Source: Lachnospiraceae bacterium (GTDB lineage: Bacteria > Bacillota > Clostridia > Lachnospirales > Lachnospiraceae). From it: a DNA stretch of 64,000 bases. The position numbers and the translations under genes are program-made. The stretch covers positions 62,001 to 126,000 of the forward strand of contig CAJTDB010000001.1 of assembly GCA_910574965.1 (NCBI GenBank), written 5' to 3'. The first letter of the stretch is position 1. Each line of letters opens with the position of its first letter. This document shows, one piece after another, positions 16,629 to 24,265 of the stretch. The notes below the pieces were generated by a model that saw only the letters and a program-made list of their open reading frames with translations, was not told where the DNA came from and did not search any database.

Positions 16629-17633
16629 ATGAATAACAAAACGAAAAAAATATTACATAGTTCGGAATTTTATGTAGGGGTTATCATTATCCTGTTCGGC
16701 CTGCTGATTCAGATGAGAAGCGGTCAGTTCTTTACCGGAAACAATCTCGTGGATATTCTCCGGTCCTTCACGATACCGGTCATGTTCTGTATGGGTGAGC
16801 TGATGGTGCTGATTTCCGGAGGTGTAGACTGTTCCTTCCCGGCCATTGCATCCTTATCCATGTTTGTAGTATGTAAATATATGGAGAATGTGACGACAAA
16901 TCCGCTGCCGTTTTTCCTTGTGGCAGCCCTGATCGGACTGGTGTTCGGCATATTAAATGGCGTAATTATCGGAAAATATCGTTTTCCGGCGCTGATCGTA
17001 ACCCTTGGGACTTCCAGTATCTGCTGGGGTGTCATGCAGGGCGTATTCCAGTCCCGTGAGTATCCTCTTTGCCCTGCACTTCTGTCAGTGGGCAAGGCAA
17101 AGCTTTTGACTGCAACGAATGCAGAAACGGGTCTTTCTTCCGAGCTTCCCATGATTACAATTTTCATGGTGCTTTTGCTTACCTGGTTTATTTTAAACAA
17201 GACCATGCTGGGCCGCGGCATCTATGCCATCGGGGGAGATATTATTGCGGCAAAACGTGCGGGCTTTAACGTATTTGGAACGACGGTATTTATCTATGCA
17301 TTTTCCGGCATGATGGCCGGCATCATCGGAGTATTCCGCGCTTGTATGCTTCAGGCGGTACATCCGAACAACCTGGAAGGTCTGGAAATGACCGCTATCG
17401 CGGCCTGCGTGCTGGGCGGCGTAAGCATTACCGGAGGAAAAGGAACGGTACTCCAGGCCTGCCTTGGAATGGCGCTGCTGACCATCGTTTCCAACAGCCT
17501 GATCCTGTTGGGGATCAGTACACACTGGCAGAACGTTGTGACTGGCATCATCATCATTGCCGGTACGGCGGCAACTGCTATTCAAAACCAGCGCAATGCA
17601 AAAAAATTGGCTGTTAAGCTGACGGAATCATAG
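16629..17633 (+). CDS. Sugar ABC transporter permease (RbsC-like), first
   Basis: 334 residues with about nine hydrophobic segments and the CUT2 permease hallmark EMTAIAACVLGGVSITGGKG near the C-terminus, preceded by IYAIGGDIIAAKRAGFNV. GGAGGGG lies just before the ATG, and the gene begins 12 bases after the ATPase stop. Two different permeases in one operon indicate a heterodimeric channel, as in LsrC/LsrD or YtfT/YjfF systems. Confidence 0.92.
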   Translation: MNNKTKKILHSSEFYVGVIIILFGLLIQMRSGQFFTGNNLVDILRSFTIPVMFCMGELMVLISGGVDCSFPAIASLSMFVVCKYMENVTTNPLPFFLVAALIGLVFGILNGVIIGKYRFPALIVTLGTSSICWGVMQGVFQSREYPLCPALLSVGKAKLLTATNAETGLSSELPMITIFMVLLLTWFILNKTMLGRGIYAIGGDIIAAKRAGFNVFGTTVFIYAFSGMMAGIIGVFRACMLQAVHPNNLEGLEMTAIAACVLGGVSITGGKGTVLQACLGMALLTIVSNSLILLGISTHWQNVVTGIIIIAGTAATAIQNQRNAKKLAVKLTES

Positions 17634-17649
17634 GATGGGGGTGTAAAAT

Positions 17650-18636
17650 ATGAATAAAATATTGAATAAAGATAAAAATCTGACCCGTATTCTGGCAGTA
17701 TTTCTTGTATGTTTTGTACTGTTTAGCATCACCCAGGGGAGCTCCTTCCTGTCGGTATCCAGCTTTCAGTCTATGGGAAAACTGTTCCCTGAGTTCGGTC
17801 TGCTCTCCATCGGTATGGCGCTCGCACTGCTTACCGGAGGAATTGATCTGAGTGTTGTATACACGGCCAATTTCTGTTCGATCATGGCGGCACTGACCAT
17901 CAAAGCACTGACCCCGGAAGGGGACGCCGGAGTGGGTGCGATTTTAGCGGGTATTCTGGTGGCTTTGATTGTAGGCATTATTTGCGGCTCTTTGAATGGT
18001 CTTCTGATTTCCGCAGTGGGCATTCCGGCTATGCTGGCGACATTAGGAACCCAGTCGCTGTACAATGGTTTTGGCGTAGTCGCTTCTAAAGGAAGCAGTG
18101 TGACAGGAAGCAAGCCGTTATCTGCATTTATCAGTCAGAGAGTAGCGGGAATTCCGATGGCAACCATTCTCTTTGTGATCTGTGCAGCGGTTATGATCTT
18201 CATCATCAGCAAGACGACGCTGGGTTATAAAATTAAGATGATGGGTACGAATATGAAAGAGTCTGCGTTTTCCGGATTTAACAATATTAAGCTGACCGTT
18301 CTGAATTATATGATGATTGGCATTTTATCTGCAATAGCCGGAATTATTATGCTGGGGCGTTACAGCTCGGCAAAAGCGGACAATGGATCTTCCTATACGA
18401 TGCAGGCCATTATGATTGCAGTTATGGGCGGTATTGATCCGGCCGGCGGCAAAGGAAATATTCAGGGCGTCTGTGTTGCGGTTGTGATTATTCAGATGGT
18501 GAGTACGTGGCTCAGTATGTACCAGAGCATCTCGGATTTTTACAAACAGATCATCTGGGGCGCGCTGCTTCTGATCGTGCTGCTTCTGAATTATTATATT
18601 AATAAGCGGGAAGTTGCAAAGGCAGCAAAGAAATAA
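17650..18636 (+). CDS. Sugar ABC transporter permease (RbsC-like), second
   Basis: 328 residues, highly hydrophobic, with GIDLSVVYTANFCS in the first third, IKMMGTNMKESAFSGF, and QAIMIAVMGGIDPAGGKGNI in the last third, all typical of CUT2 permeases. It starts 16 bases after the first permease behind GGGGGTG. The operon terminator follows but is split by a small mobile element. Confidence 0.92.
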   Translation: MNKILNKDKNLTRILAVFLVCFVLFSITQGSSFLSVSSFQSMGKLFPEFGLLSIGMALALLTGGIDLSVVYTANFCSIMAALTIKALTPEGDAGVGAILAGILVALIVGIICGSLNGLLISAVGIPAMLATLGTQSLYNGFGVVASKGSSVTGSKPLSAFISQRVAGIPMATILFVICAAVMIFIISKTTLGYKIKMMGTNMKESAFSGFNNIKLTVLNYMMIGILSAIAGIIMLGRYSSAKADNGSSYTMQAIMIAVMGGIDPAGGKGNIQGVCVAVVIIQMVSTWLSMYQSISDFYKQIIWGALLLIVLLLNYYINKREVAKAAKK

Positions 18637-18650
18637 AACGAAACAAAAGA

Positions 18651-19084
18651 GGGACGGTCTTGCGCAATGTCATTTAGTGAAGGCATCAGCAGTGACGTTC
18701 TTTACAGAGCAAGGTATATAGAAATATGTACCCTGCTCTTTTTTTGTAACTTTTTTTGAAAAACACTTGACAAACATGAAAAATACGATCGGTTATTCCT
18801 TATCCAGAAGATGGCATCTGTCCCATGGCTGTTTTCTAAAAATCCAGCGACTGACTTTTCAAGAAGCAGAAAATTTGATTTTGCATCTACAATCCGATTC
18901 CTGCTTTCTATGGAAAGTTTTTAGGCAGATGGCATCTGCCTTTTTGTACTGCTTGAATACAGACAAGTCTTCCTTTAAAAGAAAAATCAGGCAGAGATAG
19001 GCGCTGCAATATCCCTGCCTGAAGAGAAGCCAATATGAGTCAATGTCTTAACTAAATGACATTGCGGTCTTGCGTCCCCTTTTT
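18651..19084. terminator. Bidirectional terminator split by a mobile element
   Basis: Removing the element and one copy of its target duplication leaves AAAAGA-GGGACG-GTCTTG-CGTCCC-CTTTTT, a compact hairpin between the permease operon (plus) and the binding-protein gene (minus). The insertion separates the two arms (18651-18656 and 19073-19078) by about 410 bases. Confidence 0.75.
18664..19065 (+). mobile_element. 402-bp IS4-like non-autonomous element (MITE)
   Basis: The terminal inverted repeats are 19 bases with one mismatch: GCAATGTCATTTAGTGAAG at 18664-18682 and its near complement at 19047-19065. An exact 8-base target duplication, GGTCTTGC, flanks it (18656-18663 and 19066-19073). Inside, a frame reads WLFSKNPATDFSRSRKF and RFLLSME, which resembles the N-terminus of IS4-family transposases, then hits a stop. 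The element is therefore an internally deleted derivative that needs a transposase in trans. A hairpin with a T run (18706-18745) can replace the terminator it destroyed. Confidence 0.85.
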
Positions 19085-19093
19085 CAGCGGATT

Positions 19094-19522
19094 TTATTTG
19101 ACTGCTTTTTTGGCAAAATCCGTATTAACCAGTTCCTCATAAGGAGTCCAAGCGGGAAGTTCGCCCGCTTCCTGAAGGATGTTCTGCAAAAGATCAAAGC
19201 TTTCTTTTTCAAAGATCAGATCTGCTTTCCAAGTATCCTGTTCATAGTAACGAGTAACGATTTTGGTAATCGTTTCAAGATCTGTCTCCTCAAACTGGGG
19301 CTGTATAACTTTGGCAATTTCCTCCGGGGTGTGGGACTGAACATAGTCCATTCCTTTTTGAAGGGCATTGGTGAATGCCTGCAAAGTATCGGGATGTTCG
19401 GAAAGGTAACTCTGTTTGACGCTGTAAGCAGTGTAGGGGACATAGCCAGAGGCCTCTCCAAGCGAGGCGACGACGTAACCGACGCCTTCGGTCTCTAAGG
19501 CAGTGGCAGCGGGTTCGAACTC
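19094..19522 (-). pseudogene. NMT1/THI5-like substrate-binding protein, 3' part
   Basis: Encodes the last 142 residues of an ABC-type substrate-binding lipoprotein of the SsuA/ThiY (NMT1) class: EFEPAATALETEGVGYVV, then GYVPYTAYSVKQSYLSEHPD and a helical end FAKKAVK. It begins inside attL. The matching 5' part lies at 58644-59206, 39.1 kb away; joining them at the 7-base core gives a continuous 331-residue protein. A GTG inside the phage arm could start translation, but the product would lack the signal peptide. Confidence 0.9.
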
Positions 19523-19547
19523 TACAGAGAATGAGAAAAAATACACT
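19521..19547. other. attL of the prophage
   Basis: The core TCTACAG (19521-19527) is shared with attR at 58638-58644. On the phage side lies the 17-base arm ATGAGAAAAAATACACT (19531-19547); the same arm occurs inverted at attR (58619-58635). On the host side is the binding-protein gene. The integrase stop codon is two bases beyond the arm. Confidence 0.9.
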
Positions 19548-19548
19548 G

Positions 19549-20925
19549 TCAGATGCGGAAGGAGAAGTCAGAGATTTTACGGGTGTTCATATCCAGACGA
19601 ATCTCCGTGACGATGCTTTTCCAGAAAGCGTTGCGGTGCTCGGCGTCCAGTTCATCGTAGACTGCTTTCCAGTCTCCGGAGAAAAGCTTCTGCAAAGGGG
19701 CAAAAGATTCGACGGTGATGGAAGGGGTTTTGAGTTCGTCCAGCTTTCGGGACAGGATATCGTACTGACTGTCGTAGTAGTTTTCGGAGATGCGGCCTTT
19801 CTGATACATGGTGTTCAGCCGGTCAAGTTCTGCCTGTACAGACGCCAGGGAAGTCCGGGTCCGCTTTTTAGAACGCCGTGACTGCTGTTCTGCCTTCAGA
19901 ATCTCCAGATGCATCTGCTCCACCACATGATCCAGCATATACTGTTCCACATATCTTTCCGTCAAAATCGGAGTGCCGCCTCGATGGCTGTTTGGAACAT
20001 CGTATTTGGGCATACAGCGGTACTGCTTTCTGCGGTTGATGGAACCGTCTTTCAGGGTATGGGAGTTTTTCGAACCGGTGTAGCGCCGGCCGCAAAGGGG
20101 GCACCGGATGAGTCCGGCGAAGATATAAGCGTCTCCGGAGCGGGCGAAGGTGCGGCTGTTTTTGACCGACCGGATCTGTCGGAACTGGTCTGGGGAAATG
20201 TAGGGCTCGCAGTAGTTCGGATTTCCCTGCCAGTGCCCGCAGTATTTTTCGTTTTTGAACAGGCGGTCTACTTTATTAAAGGAGGGCGCTGCATCGCCGT
20301 ACCGTTCCTGAAGATGCGTGTATACCTTCCGGACAGAATAACATTTGAAATAATAGGCAAAGGCTTCTTCTACAATGGGAGCAGCGGAAGGGTCCTTCTG
20401 AATGCGCTTCTGGACGATTCGGTATCCATAAGGGGCGCACATGCCGGTCTTGACTTCACCGATGGATTCCTTATAGGAAAAGACCGACCGAATCCGCTCG
20501 GAGGTCCGATCTGCTTCGTTCTGAGCCACGGCAAGCATAATATTGACTACCATCTGTCCGTTGGCGGTGGAAGTGTCGTAGTCTTCGAAGATCGTTTTCC
20601 AGTAGCAGTTGTGTGCTTCTAAAATCTCCTGGGTGAGTTGATATTCCTTGATATTCCGGAACCAACGGTCCAGCTTGGTAACCAGGATGATGTCAATCCG
20701 GTCCTGCCGGACGTCTTCTAACAGCCGAAGGAGCGCCGGCCGCCTGCTGACGGGCTTGCGGGCGGAGATGCCTTCGTCCGCATAGACGCCTACGACTCTG
20801 TAATTCATACGCTCGGCGTACTCCTGCAGGGCCTGACGCTGGGCCGGAAGGGAGAGGCCGTTGATGTGCTGTTCTTCGGTAGATACACGGGGGTAGAGCG
20901 CGCAGCGCAGAGGGGCGTCTCTCAT
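19549..20925 (-). CDS. int: Large serine recombinase, prophage integrase
   Basis: 458 residues. N-terminal resolvase domain with the catalytic serine in ALYPRVSTEEQ (Ser15) and the arginine-bearing TKLDRWFRNIKEY. A recombinase domain follows (GYRIVQKRIQKD to KYCGHW), then a zinc ribbon (CPLCGRRY ... YRCMP) and a coiled-coil region (RLNTMYQKGRISENYYDSQ). It integrates the phage by attP x attB recombination; excision would need a directionality factor, which I cannot identify. It lies directly beside attL, as usual. It is transcribed outward on the minus strand together with the lysogeny side. Confidence 0.95.
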   Translation of the reverse strand: MRDAPLRCALYPRVSTEEQHINGLSLPAQRQALQEYAERMNYRVVGVYADEGISARKPVSRRPALLRLLEDVRQDRIDIILVTKLDRWFRNIKEYQLTQEILEAHNCYWKTIFEDYDTSTANGQMVVNIMLAVAQNEADRTSERIRSVFSYKESIGEVKTGMCAPYGYRIVQKRIQKDPSAAPIVEEAFAYYFKCYSVRKVYTHLQERYGDAAPSFNKVDRLFKNEKYCGHWQGNPNYCEPYISPDQFRQIRSVKNSRTFARSGDAYIFAGLIRCPLCGRRYTGSKNSHTLKDGSINRRKQYRCMPKYDVPNSHRGGTPILTERYVEQYMLDHVVEQMHLEILKAEQQSRRSKKRTRTSLASVQAELDRLNTMYQKGRISENYYDSQYDILSRKLDELKTPSITVESFAPLQKLFSGDWKAVYDELDAEHRNAFWKSIVTEIRLDMNTRKISDFSFRI

Positions 20926-20953
20926 GATGATATCCTCCAGTGGTGATTTTGTT

Positions 20954-20980
20954 CCGCACTACCGTGCGGGGTGGCGGCTT
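20954..20980. other. Small hairpin upstream of the integrase gene
   Basis: CCGCAC and GTGCGG (20954-20959 and 20964-20969) form a six-pair stem; GGCGGCTTTTT follows on the plus strand. It could end a plus-strand transcript or shape the integrase leader. Confidence 0.35.
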
Positions 20981-20989
20981 TTTAAATCT

Positions 20990-21042
20990 GTTTCAATCCA
21001 CACCACCATGCAGATAGTGGCTTCTTTAAGACTTTTATGCAT
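20990..21042. repeat. Intergenic repeat, copy A
   Basis: About 50 bases similar to 23317-23370 and more weakly to 24203-24240 (shared pattern AATCCRCAYCRCCRTGCAGR then TTCTTTAAG). It begins GTTTCAATCCAC; its reverse complement could fold as CACTATC-TGCAT-GGTGGTG followed by GTGGATTGAAAC, like the 3' end of a type I-C CRISPR repeat. It lies between hicB and the integrase gene. Confidence 0.55.
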
Positions 21043-21106
21043 AGGTTCCTCATACGAGCAGAAAGACATTCCCCCCTGTTTGCCAGTATGAAAAGGGATA
21101 ATTCGT

Positions 21107-21517
21107 TTAGATGTGCTGTTTTTGCTGGTATAGGGCAGTTAAAGAATCCTGAAGCACCTTTGAAAAATTAATATGATTATTTTCAGCAAATGTGTTGAGC
21201 CATGCAGGAATAGTAAGATTTTTTCGTACTGCCTTTTCCCCGTATTTTTCAGCATAAGCGTCCATATCCAGAACCAACATGCTTACAAAACCACCGGGGT
21301 CAGGAGTAATGCTTTCGATGGGGCTTGCTTCGGGTGCGGGTTTTCCATCCTCCAGTTCGTCAAGAACCCAGCCGGATGCGGCGTCAGTACCCATAAGGAT
21401 AGCTTCCGCTAATGAGCTGCCTTCACTGACACAGCCGGGAAGATCTGGAACTTCAACAGTGAAACCTCCTTTTTTTTCTTCACAAGGATAAAAACAAGCG
21501 GGATAAGTTAATTTCAT
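21107..21517 (-). CDS. hicB: HicB-family antitoxin
   Basis: 136 residues. An N-terminal partial RNase H-like HicB fold (YPACFYPCEEKKGGFTVEVP, DLPGCVSEGSSLAEAI) precedes a C-terminal region with a ribbon-helix-helix-like IPAWLNTFAENNHINFSKVL. It neutralises HicA and should repress the pair's promoter. It is downstream of hicA, transcribed from the same palindromic promoter. In a prophage the pair may stabilise the lysogen or abort other infections. Confidence 0.9.
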   Translation of the reverse strand: MKLTYPACFYPCEEKKGGFTVEVPDLPGCVSEGSSLAEAILMGTDAASGWVLDELEDGKPAPEASPIESITPDPGGFVSMLVLDMDAYAEKYGEKAVRKNLTIPAWLNTFAENNHINFSKVLQDSLTALYQQKQHI

Positions 21518-21554
21518 ATCAGGATCCTCCTTTATGGTATTGCAGTACCGAGCT

Positions 21555-21734
21555 TTACAGCCCGGCCTGCTTCAGAATTGATTTAATTGTACGGGGGTCA
21601 AGGTCTCCGGGATGATTTGGAATGGAAACCTTGCCAGGTTTTGTTGGATGGATGTATGAATAATGAGAGCCTTTTGCCTTCTTGAATTGCCATCCATCTG
21701 CTAAGATTATTCTTTCTATTTCCCGGAATCTCAT
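21555..21734 (-). CDS. hicA: HicA-family mRNA interferase toxin
   Basis: 59 residues with the double-stranded-RNA-binding-like HicA fold: MRFREIERIILADGWQFKKA, then KGSHYSY with the catalytic histidine, HPTKPGKVSIPNHPG and LDPRTIKSILKQAGL. AGGAGG precedes the ATG. It cleaves mRNA in the cytoplasm unless bound by HicB, encoded 37 bases downstream. Confidence 0.93.
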   Translation of the reverse strand: MRFREIERIILADGWQFKKAKGSHYSYIHPTKPGKVSIPNHPGDLDPRTIKSILKQAGL

Positions 21735-21756
21735 GTCGTAACCTCCTTACAATTAT

Positions 21757-21785
21757 ATTATACGCATTATGCGCATAAAAGTCAA
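21757..21785 (-). promoter_or_regulatory. hicAB promoter with palindromic operator
   Basis: Minus strand TTGACT (21785-21780), 17 bases, TATAAT (21762-21757). The spacer contains ATGCGCAT and a further ATGCG, a dyad in the position expected for HicB autorepression. Confidence 0.75.
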
Positions 21786-21878
21786 GAGGAAACTTGAAAT
21801 TTTTAGAAAAGTTTTGTTGGATGGATGAATGAATCCTTCTGGTATTATATGTTTTATTATAGAATAATTTGAAGATTT

Positions 21879-21932
21879 AAATTCTTGTAACCGCAGTGTT
21901 ATCAGTTTCATTGGGGGCCAGTCGGCTGGTTC
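21879..21932. repeat. Intergenic repeat, copy E1
   Basis: The first 36 bases (21879-21914, containing CGCAGTGTTATCAGTT) match 25008-25043 with four differences. A weaker relative lies at 24133-24200. It is followed by a small GGCCAGTCGGCTGG hairpin. It occupies the boundary between the HicAB cassette and the next accessory gene group. Confidence 0.6.
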
Positions 21933-21987
21933 TTTGTTGGCGCAGGGAATCGGATTTGCTTTTCATGGAGAAAATATAAAACAGGAA

Positions 21988-22209
21988 TTATTCATCTTTT
22001 GGGAAGTCTGAGTCATTACATACATCCTTTAACAATGAAAAAAGTGCATTAGCGCCGCCCTTGTCCATGATGATGGAAGTAATATGATTTTTATTTATAT
22101 CAATGGAACCATCTTCCTGTACAATGGGCTCATTTTGGGTAAAGTGGATTACAAGAGCACCAGAATCCTGATTATACGAACAAGAAAATCCGTCAACGTA
22201 CTGTAACAT
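21988..22209 (-). CDS. Small acidic hypothetical protein
   Basis: 73 residues, acidic, beta-rich N-terminal half (MLQYVDGFSCSYNQDSGALVIHF) and a short helix near the end. It overlaps the end of the HigA-like gene by 17 bases and is probably cotranscribed with it as a third gene of the toxin-antitoxin unit. No family is recognised. Confidence 0.55.
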   Translation of the reverse strand: MLQYVDGFSCSYNQDSGALVIHFTQNEPIVQEDGSIDINKNHITSIIMDKGGANALFSLLKDVCNDSDFPKDE

Positions 22210-22660
22210 AGTTTATGTCCTCCTTCATATTTGATGTGATTGTTTTAAAATTATCAGCTTGATAGATACAACTTTTATTATTGGACTGATCGTTTTTAAA
22301 AGTGTAAGAAAAAGATGAGGAAGATACCATAGTTTCTTCGTCATATTCTTCTAAAAATTTATATATGGACATATCTGTAAATGATATATTTACATCCATA
22401 TTTAATTTTGTCGCAATACTGGAAATCTTTTCAAGTGAAAAATTATAGTTGCCATGTTCCCAACGTGATATCTGAGATTGTGTAACATTAATATGTTTAG
22501 CGAATTCAGATTGTGTCATTCGAAGTTTTACACGTTCTTTTGTAATAGCAGTAGATACTTGTGCAATTAGTTTTGAAGAAAGCACTTCTGCCGGTGAAAG
22601 AGTGTTTTCAAAAAGCGATAATAAATCATTAATATTACATTTCGTCGTTTGTTTCATCAT
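22193..22660 (-). CDS. XRE-family antitoxin (HigA-like)
   Basis: About 155 residues from ATG 22660, which has AAGGAG at good spacing inside the upstream gene's end. A central HTH reads RMTQSEFAKHINVTQSQISR and WEHGNYNFSLEKISSIATKL; the C-terminal third is Ser/Asn-rich. Position directly after a HigB-like toxin, with overlapping reading frames, gives the inverted toxin-first order typical of higBA. It should bind the toxin and repress the pair. Confidence 0.75.
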   Translation of the reverse strand: MMKQTTKCNINDLLSLFENTLSPAEVLSSKLIAQVSTAITKERVKLRMTQSEFAKHINVTQSQISRWEHGNYNFSLEKISSIATKLNMDVNISFTDMSIYKFLEEYDEETMVSSSSFSYTFKNDQSNNKSCIYQADNFKTITSNMKEDINYVTVR

Positions 22661-23066
22661 TATCATCTCCTTGCATTTCCTTGAAACGTTTTGTTAAAAC
22701 ATTAGTATATTTCTCATAACTGGTTTGTCTATGCCCTGCTCTTTCATTAAAAGCGCATAAAAATACAGGTCTATTTTTGCTATCAATATGGACTAAAAAA
22801 CGTATATTGAACTGTACTTGCTGAAGATGTATGGAGTAGTAATGTCCATCAAAACCATGAATAATTTCATGTCCGTCAGCTTCGTTAACAAGAATGCCTA
22901 AATTTTTAATATAATTTAATTGTGTAGCAAGACATTTGAAAAACCTGGCTTCTTTTCCCTTTAAATCCGTTTTTAGTAAATCTCGAAGTTCATTTACAAA
23001 TTCAGGATGGAAATCATAGACGGAAAACGCTTTAATTAATGTTTCAAGTGCTTCTTTTGTCTTCAT
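22635..23066 (-). CDS. HigB/RelE-superfamily toxin (phage Gp49-like)
   Basis: 143 residues from ATG 23066, preceded by GAGGT. The core KGKEARFFKCLATQLNYI, GHEIIHGFDGHYYSI and QFNIRFLVHIDSKNRPVFL with basic FNERAGHRQ is typical of Gp49/HigB-type ribosome-dependent mRNA interferases. The antitoxin gene overlaps its 3' end. The pair lies between intergenic repeats B and E1. Confidence 0.7.
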   Translation of the reverse strand: MKTKEALETLIKAFSVYDFHPEFVNELRDLLKTDLKGKEARFFKCLATQLNYIKNLGILVNEADGHEIIHGFDGHYYSIHLQQVQFNIRFLVHIDSKNRPVFLCAFNERAGHRQTSYEKYTNVLTKRFKEMQGDDNDETNDEM

Positions 23067-23171
23067 CAGTACCTCTATATTATTACATATATGCAATAAT
23101 TTCAATCAAAATGATAATATATTAACAAAAAATTCAAATATCTTATTGCGGTCTCAACCGGTTTCTGCGGT

Positions 23172-23310
23172 TTGACAAAATATATGTCGGATATAATATG
23201 CATAACATGACAGCCGGAAGAGAGATGAAGCCTATCCGCCCTGGTGAATTAAGCGACTAAGTAAGCCGCCTATTCTTTACCAGAGAGCAGGACGGCTTAC
23301 TTATTTTTCA
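23172..23310 (+). ncRNA. Putative small transcript with terminator, carrying an 11-codon ORF
   Basis: TTGACA (23172-23177) with TAATAT 16 bases later (23194-23199) forms a plausible plus-strand promoter. About 60 bases on, an 11-base perfect stem (AAGTAAGCCG at 23259 with CGGCTTACTT at 23293) followed by ATTTTT makes a strong terminator. Between them a purine-rich GGAAGAGAG precedes ATG 23225 of a tiny ORF (MKPIRPGELSD). The transcript would be about 100 nt and runs opposite to the surrounding minus-strand genes. The function is unknown: a regulatory RNA or a leader-peptide unit are both possible. Confidence 0.5.
23225..23260 (+). CDS. 11-residue peptide ORF
   Basis: ATG to TAA encodes MKPIRPGELSD. 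It has a purine-rich sequence upstream, and its stop codon is the first base pairs of the terminator stem, so translation could interfere with termination. This arrangement is that of leader peptides, but no downstream plus-strand gene is regulated here. Low confidence. Confidence 0.35.
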   Translation: MKPIRPGELSD

Positions 23311-23316
23311 TATTCG

Positions 23317-23370
23317 ATTTCAATTCATACCGCCATGCAGGTGGTGTATTCTTTAAGGTTTCTATGCATA
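23317..23370. repeat. Intergenic repeat, copy B
   Basis: ATTTCAATTCATACCGCCAT and the following bases to TTCTTTAAGG and TATGCAT align with copy A (20990-21042). It lies between the small transcript unit and the 3' end of the lipoprotein gene. Confidence 0.55.
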
Positions 23371-23416
23371 TATTCTTGAATTTTCTTCAAGTTCTACTGT
23401 TTTGCCGATAATACGA

Positions 23417-24076
23417 CTATTGCTCGGAGTCTTCAAGGTTTTTAGAGTCAGAAGAAGAAATGATTTCACCGGAATCAGCGTTGACAAAATCGACATGAAT
23501 GTTATCAACTTCCGTACCATTGAAAATGTTGTACATTCCACCATACATGTAAAACGCCATAACGCTGAAGGACTCAGCCAAATCAGGTTCAGAATTTTTA
23601 GTGGTAACAGTAAATTCTGTGAAGTCAGAATTTGCAGTTACACTTGTAATATTTGGATATTCTTCAGATTCTGCCATGCTGTTTAGTGATTCCTGCATAC
23701 TAGAAGTAAGTTCTTCCATCATTTCTTTATGCTGGCTTTTAGTCATGACATAGGTTGCGCTGCCATCTTCGTTTAATGTAGCTTTATATCCATATTCCTT
23801 TGCGGCCGCATCCAGCTCTTCTTGGGAGGACGATTCTATATAATTGGCAGGTATGGTGATCGTAACATCAAATAATTGTTGTTCGACTTCTACATCTCCC
23901 AGAGAATCCAGTTCTGACAGGTCTTCGGAATCTTCTTCGGAAACGTTATCTCCTGGCGTTTCAACGGCAGGAGTACCCGTTTCGGAAGGTGTATTTGCAG
24001 CAGGGGTATCTGCTCCGCCGCACCCTGAAAGCGTGAGTGCAGAGGTAAGCAGTAATGTAATCAGTTTCTTTTTCAT
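23417..24076 (-). CDS. Prophage lipoprotein of unknown function
   Basis: 219 residues with a lipoprotein signal (KKLITLLLTSALTLSGC, Cys19), then a Thr/Pro/Glu-rich linker of about 45 residues and a soluble domain (TITIPANYI to the C-terminus). The product should be displayed on the cell surface of the lysogen. Lipoproteins in the lysogeny block of Gram-positive phages can block superinfection (as with Ltp of phage TP-J34), but no specific homology is visible and that role is inferred from position. Confidence 0.7.
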   Translation of the reverse strand: MKKKLITLLLTSALTLSGCGGADTPAANTPSETGTPAVETPGDNVSEEDSEDLSELDSLGDVEVEQQLFDVTITIPANYIESSSQEELDAAAKEYGYKATLNEDGSATYVMTKSQHKEMMEELTSSMQESLNSMAESEEYPNITSVTANSDFTEFTVTTKNSEPDLAESFSVMAFYMYGGMYNIFNGTEVDNIHVDFVNADSGEIISSSDSKNLEDSEQ

Positions 24077-24132
24077 GACTTTTCCTTTCTTTGGCTTTCA
24101 ATGTCCATATATTGTAACAGCATTTTGCTATT

Positions 24133-24240
24133 GCAATCGTAATTTTATCAGCTCCATCGGGAGCTAGCTCAGCCGGTTCCCAGTGTTATCAATATGGACT
24201 ACCCCAATCCGCATCGCCGCGCAGGTTGGCTATTGATGTT
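24133..24240. repeat. Intergenic repeat, composite copy (E3 plus C)
   Basis: Contains a diverged E-type stretch (ATTTTATCAGCTCCATCGG), a GAGCTAGCTC palindrome, CAGTGTTATCAATATGG, and a C copy (CCAATCCGCATCGCCGCGCA) of the A/B repeat. It shows that the two repeat types belong to one longer unit. It separates the lipoprotein and zinc-ribbon genes. Confidence 0.45.
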
Positions 24241-24265
24241 ATAATCAGACCGACTGGGTGATTAA

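Noticed and set aside
18767-19000. 77-residue open frame inside the IS4-like element
   Set aside because: The transposase-like sequence is in a different frame; this frame has no similarity of its own and crosses the internal deletion.
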